Notes: generated by a model from the letters alone, not told the origin. Shown: positions 1-6,981, counted from the stretch's first letter. The stretch is 14,615 nt of DNA from Tannerella sp. (GCA_031283915.1 JAITAY010000053.1:1-14615); one strand, 5' to 3'. Program-made: numbers and translations.

Positions 1-44
1 GGCGCTATGAAGAAATCCGCACGTGCGGATTTCTTCATAGCGCC
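1..44. repeat. Perfect 44-bp palindrome at the window edge
   Basis: The first 44 bases equal their own reverse complement: two 20-bp arms (starting GGCGCTATGAAG) around a central ACGT. As RNA this would form a very stable hairpin. An A-run, not a T-run, follows on the + strand, so it is not a canonical terminator for + strand transcription. It could terminate minus-strand transcription if a suitable tract lies left of the window, or it could be a dispersed palindromic repeat. The palindrome is seen directly; its role is unknown. Confidence 0.75.
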
Positions 45-113
45 TCAAAAAAAGATTTAACCATTTTGTAGAACGTTTTGCGGTTTGAAAAATTCGGGAG
101 CAATTATAAAGGC

Positions 114-320
114 TTATAAGGACGGTTGGTGGTGTCCATATTCTATTATTGTGTTCGGTGTAGTACTTTTAAACGCTTCCTCAACATACTTCCAGTCCAT
201 TGTGTTGGCAAGCAGCGCCAGCTCGTGCCGGGGATTTATCAAGTCCGTCAGGAGGGTGCGAAAAAGTTCGCGATGGGCAGCTTGGGGCCATTTTCCTATC
301 CTCTTTTTCCGGTTTTCAGA
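114..320 (-). pseudogene. Remnant of an IS5/IS1182-like transposase (N-terminal fragment)
   Basis: On the minus strand an open stretch of 68 codons reads IGKWPQAAHRELFRTLLTDL, then INPRHELALLANTMDWKYVE and EAF, before ending at a stop (116-114). The pattern '(R)HEL-LLA--(M/I)DWKY-E-(A/E)F' is the typical N-terminus of Bacteroidetes transposases of the IS5/IS1182 type with a DUF772 N-terminal domain. There is no in-frame ATG: a TAG codon lies directly upstream at 323-321. The sequence downstream of EAF (KSTTPNTIIEYGHHQPSL) no longer resembles the family, and no DDE catalytic domain follows. It is therefore a dead fragment. The family assignment rests on remembered motif similarity. Confidence 0.6.
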
Positions 321-576
321 CTACAAAGTCACAAAAAACAGTTAAATCAAAAAAGTTTCTTAGAAATTCGCATTATGAACATCTTCTTATTCAAATACTC
401 AGTTATTCAATTATTTTCGCGCACAGTATATTTTCGTGTCATTGGTAAGAATAGTGCTTCAAAAAAAAATTCAGCTCTTTTTTTCCTTCAAGTCACAGCG
501 TATAAAAAAAATATCCCTATCTTTAAAGCGTTTTTTGTGAACAGACTTTTTTACTTAACGCTTTAATTTTTAATCT
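321..576. other. AT-rich intergenic stretch without a convincing gene
   Basis: This stretch is rich in A and T runs. Open frames cross it on the + strand, but their translations are low-complexity, shift in character along the frame, overlap the minus-strand transposase remnant, and have no recognisable domain. I read it as non-coding sequence left after IS decay, and as the upstream region of the lipoprotein gene that follows. No promoter matching TAnnTTTG with a TTTG about 19 bp upstream is clear; TATCTTTA at 518-525 is the nearest match. Confidence 0.5.
523..566. promoter_or_regulatory. Perfect 10-bp inverted repeat just upstream of the lipoprotein gene
   Basis: TTAAAGCGTT (523-532) and its exact reverse complement AACGCTTTAA (557-566) are separated by 24 bases and followed by TTTTTAATC. 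The right arm ends 10 bases before the GTG start at 577. It could be a leader hairpin, a weak terminator or an operator with two half-sites. The repeat is seen directly; its function is not determined. Confidence 0.35.
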
Positions 577-1737
577 GTGGAACGAAAGTTTATTTTATTC
601 AATTGGAATACTTGGCGCAAAATGGTGCCCATGTGGTGCATCTTCGGCTGTCTGTTGACGGCCTGTGTGCGGAAACAGACGGGCGGAACGGCAGTCAGTG
701 CCGCCGACGAACCCGTCAAAGCTTATTGTATTGATTATAACTGGGGCGAAGGCGGCGCTCACGGGTTTGCCCGGCCGGGGCTGTGGGCTGACGCCAACCC
801 CGCAGAGCATGTAGAATGGTATGCCGCCCTGGGATGTAACGTAATACAGTCCTTTGCCGTTTCGTGCAACGGATACGCCTGGTACAAAAACGGCATCATC
901 CCCGAACAGCCCGGTCTGCAACACGACTTCCTGACCGAACAGGTCCGGCTGGCGCGGCAAAAGAACATGAAGGTTATCGGATATTTCTGCGTGGGAGCCA
1001 ACAACAAATGGGAAGATGACCATCCCGACCTCTGCTACCGGATGGGCGGGCAACAGATTCCCCTGACCCGCCAATACCTTGATTACCTCTGCGCATCCAT
1101 CGAAGATGCCATCCGGAAAACGGACATCGACGGCATCATGCTGGACTGGTTCTACAATCCCGGCGGCGGACGCGACCCGCTCCCGCCTCTGCGCTGGCTC
1201 CCGTGCGAGGAAGAGATGTATCGCGAACTGACGGGCGAAGACTTCCCCGGGAAAGAGAACGTCACGGAAGACATGGCGCTTGCTTTCCGCCGCAAAGCCA
1301 TCGGACGGGCATGGGAGCGAATACGCGAAACGACCAAACGCACCAAACCCGAATGTATCATCTGGCTGACGGCCTATGAAGTGGACAGCAGGGAATATGA
1401 AGGCAACACGCTCCTGAAGGAAGTTGACTGGCTGATGAACGAGGCCGGCGACAGCGAACGCACGCAGGCCATGAAGGATCTGGCCGGCGCCCAGACCAAA
1501 CTCATCACCTGCCTGGCCAACTGGAACGGACAGAATCCCCTGGAGACAGTCCCCGATGCCATATCGCGGGGCGTCGGGCTGTACGGTTTTGCGAAACCCG
1601 TTTCGGGCGCTTCCATCATGCTTCCGGTCGATTACTACCTCTCGACCCCTCTCGACTCGCTGGAAGGCGATGCGCTGAACATTGCCGTCCTCGCACGCTG
1701 TTTTAACAACCTGCCCCTGGCAGACAATACGCATTGA
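577..1737 (+). CDS. Lipoprotein with TIM-barrel glycosyl-hydrolase-like domain (GHL6-like)
   Basis: This 386-residue protein starts with a basic n-region (MERKF...WRK), a short hydrophobic stretch and a lipobox LTAC, giving a lipidated Cys30, so it is probably anchored at the cell envelope. The mature part looks like a (beta/alpha)8 hydrolase: 'VIGYFCVGANNKW' (about 133-145), 'IPLTRQYLDYLC' (161-172), 'DIDGIMLDWFYNP' (183-195) with Asp190 as a likely active-site acid, and 'IIWLTAYE' (261-268). This resembles the hypothetical glycosyl hydrolase family GHL6, related to GH29-like barrels; the substrate is unknown. The GTG at 577 is chosen because a stop lies just upstream (571-573) and it supplies the positive n-region. 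ATG at 622 is the alternative, but it would leave a signal peptide with no basic residue. The gene looks GC-richer than its surroundings. It stands alone, 183 bp before the Ter operon. Confidence 0.6.
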   Translation: MERKFILFNWNTWRKMVPMWCIFGCLLTACVRKQTGGTAVSAADEPVKAYCIDYNWGEGGAHGFARPGLWADANPAEHVEWYAALGCNVIQSFAVSCNGYAWYKNGIIPEQPGLQHDFLTEQVRLARQKNMKVIGYFCVGANNKWEDDHPDLCYRMGGQQIPLTRQYLDYLCASIEDAIRKTDIDGIMLDWFYNPGGGRDPLPPLRWLPCEEEMYRELTGEDFPGKENVTEDMALAFRRKAIGRAWERIRETTKRTKPECIIWLTAYEVDSREYEGNTLLKEVDWLMNEAGDSERTQAMKDLAGAQTKLITCLANWNGQNPLETVPDAISRGVGLYGFAKPVSGASIMLPVDYYLSTPLDSLEGDALNIAVLARCFNNLPLADNTH

Positions 1738-1801
1738 TTATTAACGATAGACCGGCATTGTATGGTTATTTTTATTGTGTCGAAATTTTTTTATTTGTAT
1801 T

Positions 1802-1831
1802 TTTCTAATATGGAAATATTCTGTAACTTTG
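1802..1831 (+). promoter_or_regulatory. Bacteroidetes-type promoter of the Ter operon
   Basis: TAACTTTG (1824-1831), followed by C, matches the Bacteroidetes -7 box TAnnTTTG exactly. A -33-like TTTC (1802-1805) lies 18 bp upstream. Transcription would start near 1838 and give a leader of about 80 nt before the ATG at 1921. Within that leader CACTTCC...GGAGTG (about 1842-1859) can form a small 6-bp hairpin. This is the only strong promoter seen ahead of the closely spaced genes up to 11307. Confidence 0.65.
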
Positions 1832-1920
1832 CGGTTAATATCACTTCCGGCCAGGAGTGGTACTGATGGAGCATCATTAAGTAAAGTGAAACATATTTGA
1901 ATTTTTAAATTTTATATACT

Positions 1921-2490
1921 ATGGCGATAGATTTGACAAAAGGACAGCGTATAGAAATAAAAGGGCTGTCGAAAGTAGGAGTAGGTTTGGGCTGGGACCC
2001 GAACGAGGGAACAGGGTTCGATTTCGACCTTGATGCATCGGCATTTATGCTGGGGAGTAACGGGGAAATCCCTGAACAGGATTTTTTTGTATTTTATGGA
2101 AATCAAAAATCGAAAGACGGCGCAGTTGAATCTTCCGGTGATGACGTGACCGGAGGAAACAGTGATGGAGACGATGAAACGCTGACGGTGGACTTATCCA
2201 AAGTAGACTTGCGTATTCAGGATATCATCATTACGGTAACTATCCACGAGTATGAAGCCCGCAGACAAAATTTCGGACAGGTACGAAATTCTTTTATCCG
2301 TGTTTACAATGCTCAAACCAATGAAGAAATTGCGAAATACGAATTGGATGAAGATTTCTCCGTTGAAACCGCAGTCGAATTTGGGCGTTTGTATAAACGT
2401 GGCAACGAATGGAAATTTGAAGCGATGGGCATCGGCTATAAAGGAGGGTTGGAATATTTCTGTAATAAATACGCTAAAAAATTCATGTAA
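1921..2490 (+). CDS. terD: TerD family stress protein
   Basis: This 189-residue protein is a full-length TerD domain, close to the usual ~190 residues. It begins MAIDLTKGQRI, has 'VGLGWDPNEGTGFDFDLDAS' (21-40) with acidic residues D34/D36/D38, then 'GDDVTGG' (73-79) and 'DGDDE' (82-86). These acidic loops are the two Ca2+-binding regions known in TerD-family proteins. The C-terminal half carries 'RRQNFGQVRNSFIRVYN' (114-130) and 'ETAVEFGRLYKRGNEWKFEA' (149-168), both family hallmarks. It is cytoplasmic, with no signal peptide. It is the first gene after the promoter at about 1824 and is followed 1 bp later by the TerA-like gene. It is a close paralogue of the gene at 3172. The role is inferred from the family: Ca2+-dependent stress protein linked to tellurite, phage or chemical stress. 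Direct action on tellurite is not shown. Confidence 0.93.
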   Translation: MAIDLTKGQRIEIKGLSKVGVGLGWDPNEGTGFDFDLDASAFMLGSNGEIPEQDFFVFYGNQKSKDGAVESSGDDVTGGNSDGDDETLTVDLSKVDLRIQDIIITVTIHEYEARRQNFGQVRNSFIRVYNAQTNEEIAKYELDEDFSVETAVEFGRLYKRGNEWKFEAMGIGYKGGLEYFCNKYAKKFM

Positions 2491-2491
2491 C

Positions 2492-3148
2492 ATGGCAATT
2501 AATCTCAACAAAATCACCCTTGAAAAACAGGGAGACAGTCATAAAATTGACTTGACAAAACAGGGAGATAACGCACTGAAAGAAATCGTTATCAACCTGA
2601 ACTGGTCGCAGGAAAAACAAAACGCGTGGTCTAAATTCTGGAATGGCAATAAGTCTGTTGACCTTGATTTGGGCGTTTGGTACGAACTGCAAAACGGCAA
2701 CAAATCCTGTATTGATGGCTTGCAATTTGCGCACGGACTGGGCGGTTCAAAAAATCAGGTAACACGACAAGGTTGTTACACGCAAGCGCCCTGGATTTGG
2801 CATAGCGGCGACGACCGTTCCGGCAGTGCGGGAGATGGAGAAAACATATTGATTAACCCGCAGGGACTGTCGGATTTGAAACGCATTACCGTATACACCT
2901 TCATTTATGAAGGCGTTGCGAAATGGGCGGAAACCAATGCTGTCGTTACCGTAAAAGTTCCCGATAATCCGGATATTGTGGTTGAAATGGGCAAGCAGTA
3001 CAGCGGTGAAAAATTCTGTGCCATTGCCGAAATCCTGTTCGACAGCCATTCTCTGACCGTAAAGAAACTTGTCACCTTCCATAACGGACACGACGATTGC
3101 GACAAACGTTATGGCTGGGGTATGCAATGGAGAGCAGGAAACAAATAA
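2492..3148 (+). CDS. TerA-like / TerD-superfamily stress protein
   Basis: The ATG at 2492, one base after the previous stop, is chosen because the product then starts MAINLNKITLEKQGDSHKID, matching its neighbours. Longer frames would run back through terD. The 218-residue protein has the TerA-like layout: 'VINLNWSQ' (33-40), 'SVDLDLGVWYEL' (55-66), 'HSGDDRSGSAGDGENI' (104-119) with two acidic metal-binding loops, 'YTFIYEGVAKW' (135-145), and the C-terminal 'GWGMQWRAG' (208-216). These are typical of short TerA-type proteins annotated in bacterial Ter operons, which form a branch of the TerD superfamily. It is cytoplasmic. It is probably co-transcribed with, and a partner of, the flanking TerD proteins. 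The biochemical role is not established for this family. Confidence 0.85.
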   Translation: MAINLNKITLEKQGDSHKIDLTKQGDNALKEIVINLNWSQEKQNAWSKFWNGNKSVDLDLGVWYELQNGNKSCIDGLQFAHGLGGSKNQVTRQGCYTQAPWIWHSGDDRSGSAGDGENILINPQGLSDLKRITVYTFIYEGVAKWAETNAVVTVKVPDNPDIVVEMGKQYSGEKFCAIAEILFDSHSLTVKKLVTFHNGHDDCDKRYGWGMQWRAGNK

Positions 3149-3171
3149 AACTTTCTTAATACATAAAAGAT

Positions 3172-3726
3172 ATGGCAATTAGTCTGGAAAAAGGAGGACG
3201 TGCAGCGCTTTCCCTCCCCAAATTTGTAATCGGGTTAGGTTGGGATGCCAACTCGTCAAGCACAGGTGTAGATTTTGACCTTGATGCTTCGGTATTTATT
3301 CTCGGAGAAAATAAAAAATGTTTGTCCGACGAATATTTTGTTTTCTATAATAATCTGAAATCGCCCGACGGCGCCGTAGAGCACACCGGAGACAATCTTA
3401 CCGGAGCAGGCGAAGGCGATGATGAAAGTATCAAAGTGGATTTGTCGAAAATCAATCCCAATGCAACTGAAATCTGCATTGTAGTAACCATCCACAAAGC
3501 GGAAGAACGCCGCCAGAATTTTGGTCAGGTACGTAATTCTTTTGTTAGAATCTACAACCCCGACAACAACGAAGAACTTCTGAAATATGAATTGGAAGAA
3601 GATTTTTCGATCGAAACAGCCGTCGAGTTCGGAAGAATTTACAAACGCAATGGCGAATGGAAATTTGAAGCTGTCGGTGCAGGTCAGAAAGGCGGACTGG
3701 AAATTTATCTAAACAAGTACAATTAA
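3172..3726 (+). CDS. terD: TerD family stress protein (second copy)
   Basis: This 184-residue TerD protein is colinear with the product at 1921. Both Ca2+-site motifs are intact: 'GVDFDLDAS' (32-40) and 'GDNLTGAGEGDDE' (73-85). The blocks 'RRQNFGQVRNSFVRIYN' and 'DFSIETAVEFGRIYKR' are almost the same as in the first copy, so the two genes arose by duplication, with the TerA-like gene between them. Gaps are 23 bp upstream and 17 bp downstream, so it is part of the operon. It is cytoplasmic. Several TerD paralogues in one operon is the rule for Ter systems, where they are thought to form a Ca2+-responsive assembly. Confidence 0.92.
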   Translation: MAISLEKGGRAALSLPKFVIGLGWDANSSSTGVDFDLDASVFILGENKKCLSDEYFVFYNNLKSPDGAVEHTGDNLTGAGEGDDESIKVDLSKINPNATEICIVVTIHKAEERRQNFGQVRNSFVRIYNPDNNEELLKYELEEDFSIETAVEFGRIYKRNGEWKFEAVGAGQKGGLEIYLNKYN

Positions 3727-3743
3727 ATCAAGACAATGTAATC

Positions 3744-4355
3744 ATGGCTATAAAATTAGAAAAAGGTCAGAGAATCAATCTCGAAAAAAGCAACGGAAAC
3801 AAGTTGCAGAACATCTGCGTAGGTGTGAACTGGGGTGCAATAGAAAAGAAAAACTGGTTAGGAATCAAATCAATGGAAGCCGTTGATTTAGATGCAAGCT
3901 GTGCCACGTTTGACGCAAACAATAACCCCATGGAAGTTATTTATTTTGGCAATCTGAAATCCAAAAACGGTTCTATCCGGCACAGTGGCGATGATTTAAC
4001 CGGAGACATGGGCGGCGACGACGGACTGGATAATGAAGTTATTACGGTAGATTTGGCGAAACTGCCTGCCGAAGTGGACAAAATTGTTTTTGTGCTGAAC
4101 AGTTTTCGCGGACACGATTTCAAAACCATTCCCTTTGCCTCTATTCGTATATACGAAGGCACGCCAAGCCGCGTGAACGAAATCTTCGCGACTTACGACA
4201 TTGCCAACGATGCAACCTTTGCCGGCAGCGTTTCGATGGTAATGGGTGTTTTCTACAAGCGTAACGGCGAATGGAAATTCAATGCCATCGGCGAATCGAC
4301 ACGCGACAGAGATTTACAAAGTACATTAGCAACCGTAATATCCAAATATTTATAA
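3744..4355 (+). CDS. TerD family protein, TerZ-like
   Basis: This 203-residue protein is a more divergent TerD-family member. It has 'ICVGVNWGAI' (24-33), 'AVDLDASCATFD' (46-57), 'YFGNLKSKNGSIRHSGDDLTG' at about 67-87, and an extended acidic loop 'GGDDGLDNEVI' (90-100). The wording 'LKS(K)(N/D)GSI-HSGD' and 'VDLAKLP' is closer to TerZ than to TerD, hence the suggested subtype. Middle and C-terminal blocks ('VFVLNSFRG', 'ASIRIYEG', 'MVMGVFYKRNGEWKFNAIGE') complete the fold. It lies 17 bp after terD and 2 bp before the first vWA gene, so it is translationally close to both. The TerZ versus TerE assignment is uncertain; the superfamily is not. Confidence 0.87.
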   Translation: MAIKLEKGQRINLEKSNGNKLQNICVGVNWGAIEKKNWLGIKSMEAVDLDASCATFDANNNPMEVIYFGNLKSKNGSIRHSGDDLTGDMGGDDGLDNEVITVDLAKLPAEVDKIVFVLNSFRGHDFKTIPFASIRIYEGTPSRVNEIFATYDIANDATFAGSVSMVMGVFYKRNGEWKFNAIGESTRDRDLQSTLATVISKYL

Positions 4356-4357
4356 TT

Positions 4358-4996
4358 ATGGCAAGGAGACTTCCCGTTTATTTGGTACTTGACACCTCCG
4401 GTTCGATGATGGGTGAACCGATTGCCGCCGTTGAAACCGGCGTGCAAACTTTAGTAAGCGCGCTGAGGCAAGACCCTTATGCGCTCGAAACGGCGTATTT
4501 AAGCGTAATTACCTTCGACAGCAATGCCAAGCAGGTAGTGCCTCTTACGGAATTAACCGCATTTCAAATGCCGTCGATTCAAGCCAACGGATTGACTTCT
4601 CTCGGTGATGCGCTGAAACTGCTCGCCAATAAAATCGACAGTGAAGTAGTGAAAACAACCGCCGAACAAAAAGGCGACTGGAAACCACTGGTTTTCATTA
4701 TGACCGACGGAGGGCCTACCGATACCTGGCAGAAAGGGTTAACCGAGTTCAAAAAAAGAAAAACGGGCATGGTTGTTGCGTGTGCAGCAGGTCAGGGCGC
4801 TGATACCAATGTTTTGAAACAGATTACCGAATGCGTTGTGCAGTTGGATACGGCTGACAGTTCGACCATCAAAGCGTTCTTTAAATGGGTTTCGGCTTCC
4901 GTCAGCACAGGCAGCCAGAAAGTGGACAGTGGAACCGAAGTTGTCGGGCTTGGCGAACTACCGCCTCCGCCGCCCGAAGTAAATATTGTGGTATAA
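4358..4996 (+). CDS. vWA-domain protein, TerY-like, intact MIDAS, polyproline tail
   Basis: The ATG at 4358 gives a 212-residue protein; upstream in-frame starts would lie inside the TerZ-like gene. It is one von Willebrand A domain of the TerY type. The start is MARRLPVYLVLDTSGSMMGE, and the metal-ion-dependent adhesion site (MIDAS) is complete: D12-S14-S16, T80 in 'NGLTSLGDAL' and D117 in 'IMTDGGPTD'. 'KTTAEQKGDWKPLVF' and 'FFKWVSASVS' are shared with the other two vWA proteins in this operon. The C-terminus ends in LPPPPPEVNIVV, possibly a docking tail. It lacks the zinc-binding TerY-C domain of the protein at 7006. It is cytoplasmic. Its likely role is a Mg2+-dependent protein-interaction scaffold for TerD and the phosphorylation enzymes, by analogy with known TerY systems. 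Confidence 0.88.
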   Translation: MARRLPVYLVLDTSGSMMGEPIAAVETGVQTLVSALRQDPYALETAYLSVITFDSNAKQVVPLTELTAFQMPSIQANGLTSLGDALKLLANKIDSEVVKTTAEQKGDWKPLVFIMTDGGPTDTWQKGLTEFKKRKTGMVVACAAGQGADTNVLKQITECVVQLDTADSSTIKAFFKWVSASVSTGSQKVDSGTEVVGLGELPPPPPEVNIVV

Positions 4997-5001
4997 ACGG
5001 G

Positions 5002-5193
5002 ATGGGACGCAGAAAATCGTTGATTCCAGGAATGTCATTCTCCTGGAAACGAGCTATAGGAATTACCGGCGCCCGGCAAAGTTTTGCCCGGCGAACCGGT
5101 ATTCCTACAACCGCTCAGGGCTTGCAGCGTAAAGTGGGCGCCACCTTGCTGGGATCTTTATTTTCCCTGTTTACCGGAAAGAAAAAGAGATGA
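5002..5193 (+). CDS. Small, very basic conserved-looking protein between two vWA genes
   Basis: The ATG at 5002 lies 5 bp after the preceding stop and gives 63 residues, starting MGRRKSLIPGMSFSWKRAIG. The TGA overlaps the ATG of the next vWA gene (ATGA at 5190-5193), which implies translational coupling and supports a real gene. It is rich in Arg and Lys, with 'GITGARQSFARRTGIPTTAQ' (20-39) and 'LQRKVGA' (41-47), then a short hydrophobic stretch 'TLLGSLFSLF' (48-57) and a GKKKR tail. I recall similar short proteins near TerY-type genes but know no assigned function. The tail could bind membranes or nucleic acid; this is speculation. An upstream in-frame start at 4885 would lie inside the vWA gene and is rejected. 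Confidence 0.72.
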   Translation: MGRRKSLIPGMSFSWKRAIGITGARQSFARRTGIPTTAQGLQRKVGATLLGSLFSLFTGKKKR

Positions 5194-5828
5194 GCAGAAG
5201 ATTACCTGTATATATCCTGATACAAACATCAGGCGCCATGCGGGGCGAGCCGATCGAAGCCATCAAAGTCGGGCTTGAAACGATGGTTTCGTCGCTCCGG
5301 CAAGACCCGTTCGCGCTCGAATCGGTGTATTTGAGCGTGATCACGTTCAATCGCAATCCCGAACAGATTTTGCCGCTTACCGAACTCGAAAACATGCAAA
5401 TACCCACCATCGTACAACCCGAAGCGGCAGGCAGTCATTTGGGCGAAGCGCTGGATTTTGTTTGCAAGAAGATTGACAGCGAGGTGATACTGAGTACGCC
5501 TGAACGAAAAGGCGATTGGATGCCCTTACTGTTCATCATGTGTGACGGACGCGCCTCCGACGCGCAGATATTTCGTCAAACAGTGCCTGTCATTCAACAA
5601 AAACACTTCGGCAGCATCGTTGCCTGTTTGGTTGGGGTAAACCCACATACTGAAAATGTAAGCCGGTTTACGGACAAAATCGTGAATCTGGATACGACCG
5701 ACGGCGCTACGTTTCGACAGTTTTTTAAATGGGTATCGGCATCGGTCAGTGTCGGCAACCGCAGCATTGGCGCAACCGACGAAATCGTACTGCCGCCGCC
5801 ACCGCCGGAAGTTCATACTATCATTTGA
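5190..5828 (+). CDS. vWA-domain protein with degenerate MIDAS (paralogue of the 4358 gene)
   Basis: It has exactly 212 residues, as does its paralogue at 4358, and is colinear with it (MSRRLPVYILIQTSGAMRGE versus MARRLPVYLVLDTSGSMMGE). The metal site is damaged: the first Asp is Gln12, the second Ser of DxSxS is Ala16, the usual Thr region reads 'AAGSHLGEAL', and 'MTDGGPTD' has become 'MCDGRASD' with only D119 kept. It should bind Mg2+ poorly or not at all, yet the fold, the 'FFKWVSASVSVG' block and the PPPPPEV tail are conserved and the frame is intact. This points to a retained structural role, perhaps as a dimer partner or inactive regulator of the intact vWA. It overlaps the small basic gene by 4 bp and is followed 5 bp later by the membrane-protein gene. 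Confidence 0.86.
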   Translation: MSRRLPVYILIQTSGAMRGEPIEAIKVGLETMVSSLRQDPFALESVYLSVITFNRNPEQILPLTELENMQIPTIVQPEAAGSHLGEALDFVCKKIDSEVILSTPERKGDWMPLLFIMCDGRASDAQIFRQTVPVIQQKHFGSIVACLVGVNPHTENVSRFTDKIVNLDTTDGATFRQFFKWVSASVSVGNRSIGATDEIVLPPPPPEVHTII

Positions 5829-5833
5829 AAGAT

Positions 5834-6163
5834 ATGAAAAAGGTTGATACCATTCTCATTGTTGTCTTCGCATTATTATTGCTCATCGTTACAAGATCTG
5901 TTTTCTCTTCTATATCCATCATGATCATCTTGAAACTATTTGTAGGAATAGTCGTTATCGGGTTATTTCTTTATAAACAAATCAAACCCCATAAAAGATC
6001 GCTGTTCCCAATAAATCAAAAAAGATTTTCGTATATTGAATTGTTTTTTGATAAGCTATTCCAAATTGTTCCAATTAAACTATGGAAATTGGGGAACAAT
6101 CTGTCGATTGAATATACCTCTTTAATCATTTTATTTATACTCATAATCATTTTAATCGTTTAA
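5834..6163 (+). CDS. Small membrane protein of unknown function
   Basis: The ATG at 5834, 5 bp after the vWA stop, gives 109 residues. Hydrophobic segments lie at about 6-20 (TILIVVFALLLLIVT), 28-48 (SIMIILKLFVGIVVIGLFLY) and 96-109 (SLIILFILIIILIV, at the very C-terminus). A basic loop between them holds 'KQIKPHKRSLFPINQKR'. It is probably an inner-membrane protein with three spans. No family is recognised. It is visibly AT-richer than the vWA genes before it, a trait shared with the SPFH gene 11 bp downstream, so the two may be a module acquired together. The position suggests a small partner of the SPFH protein, as an inference. Confidence 0.7.
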   Translation: MKKVDTILIVVFALLLLIVTRSVFSSISIMIILKLFVGIVVIGLFLYKQIKPHKRSLFPINQKRFSYIELFFDKLFQIVPIKLWKLGNNLSIEYTSLIILFILIIILIV

Positions 6164-6174
6164 TTCATAAAAGT

Positions 6175-6981
6175 ATGCTAAGTAAAAAAACAAGAATCAT
6201 TCTATTCCTTACAGCGATCCTTATCATCGGCATATTTCTTTTTAAGTACTTTGTTGCCGTGGAACGAATTGATGCCGGTCACACCGGTATCAGAGTCAAC
6301 CTGGTGGGAAGTCATAAAGGAGTAGATGACATTACGGAAGTAACGGGATATGTTTTTTATATGCCATTATTCACGATGATCTATGAATTCCCAACTTTCA
6401 CACAAGTGAAAGATTATGATTTATTTGTTGTGAATGCAAAAGACGGCTCGGAGTTTACCGTAGATCCTACATTCAGCTATTATGTAGACGAACATGCTGT
6501 ACCGAAAATTTTCAAGCAATATAGAAAATCATTAAACGAGCTTGAAAGTGGATTTCTAAAAAATGTCATCTATGATTGCTATCGGATTGTAGCCAATCAA
6601 TATACATCAGATTCATTAATGAGCAATCGCCAAAAATTTGAAGAGGAGGTACAAAGCAATTTATCAAAAACACTGAAACAAGAAGGCTTTATTTTTCAAC
6701 AATTGACATCAAATATCATTCCGCCGAAGTCGTTGAAGGATGCTATTGATGCAAAGAATAAAACAACACAGGAAGCATTACAGGCAGAAAATAAATTGCG
6801 CCAAGCCGAAGCTGATGCGAAAGCAAAGATTATTACCGCAGAAGCAGAAAAAAGAGTAAATGATTTAAAAGCCTCTGCTTTAACTCCGCTGATTATTCAG
6901 CAAATGTTTATTGAAAAATGGGATGGAAAATTACCGGTCTATGGAGAAATTCCCACCCTATTTAAAGATATAGCCAAGTGA
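6175..6981 (+). CDS. SPFH/band-7 (prohibitin-like) membrane protein
   Basis: This 268-residue protein has an N-terminal membrane anchor (8-25, IILFLTAILIIGIFLFKY) preceded by KKTR, then an SPFH/band-7 domain. The domain begins 'VERIDAGHTGIRVNLVGSHKG' (29-49) and includes 'YMPLFTMIYEFPTF' (62-75), 'VNAKDGSEFTVDPTFSYYVD' (86-105) and 'NIIPPKSLKDAIDAKNKTTQ' (180-199). The helix that follows, 'EALQAENKLRQAEADAKAKI' onward to about 235, is the typical Ala/Glu-rich coiled coil by which such proteins form large membrane rings. The topology is one anchor with the bulk on one side of the inner membrane. SPFH proteins organise membrane microdomains and cap proteases; here it may anchor the Ter assembly. 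It is AT-richer than the flanking vWA, PP2C and kinase genes. It is not a core member of the classic TerY-P triad. Confidence 0.85.
   Translation: MLSKKTRIILFLTAILIIGIFLFKYFVAVERIDAGHTGIRVNLVGSHKGVDDITEVTGYVFYMPLFTMIYEFPTFTQVKDYDLFVVNAKDGSEFTVDPTFSYYVDEHAVPKIFKQYRKSLNELESGFLKNVIYDCYRIVANQYTSDSLMSNRQKFEEEVQSNLSKTLKQEGFIFQQLTSNIIPPKSLKDAIDAKNKTTQEALQAENKLRQAEADAKAKIITAEAEKRVNDLKASALTPLIIQQMFIEKWDGKLPVYGEIPTLFKDIAK

Noticed and set aside
126..566. 146-codon + strand open frame across the left intergenic region
   Set aside because: The translation is low-complexity and unrecognisable, and it overlaps the minus-strand transposase remnant, which has real family motifs.
595..1734. 379-codon minus-strand frame opposite the lipoprotein gene
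   Set aside because: It mirrors the GC-rich coding strand; only the + strand product has a lipobox and barrel motifs.
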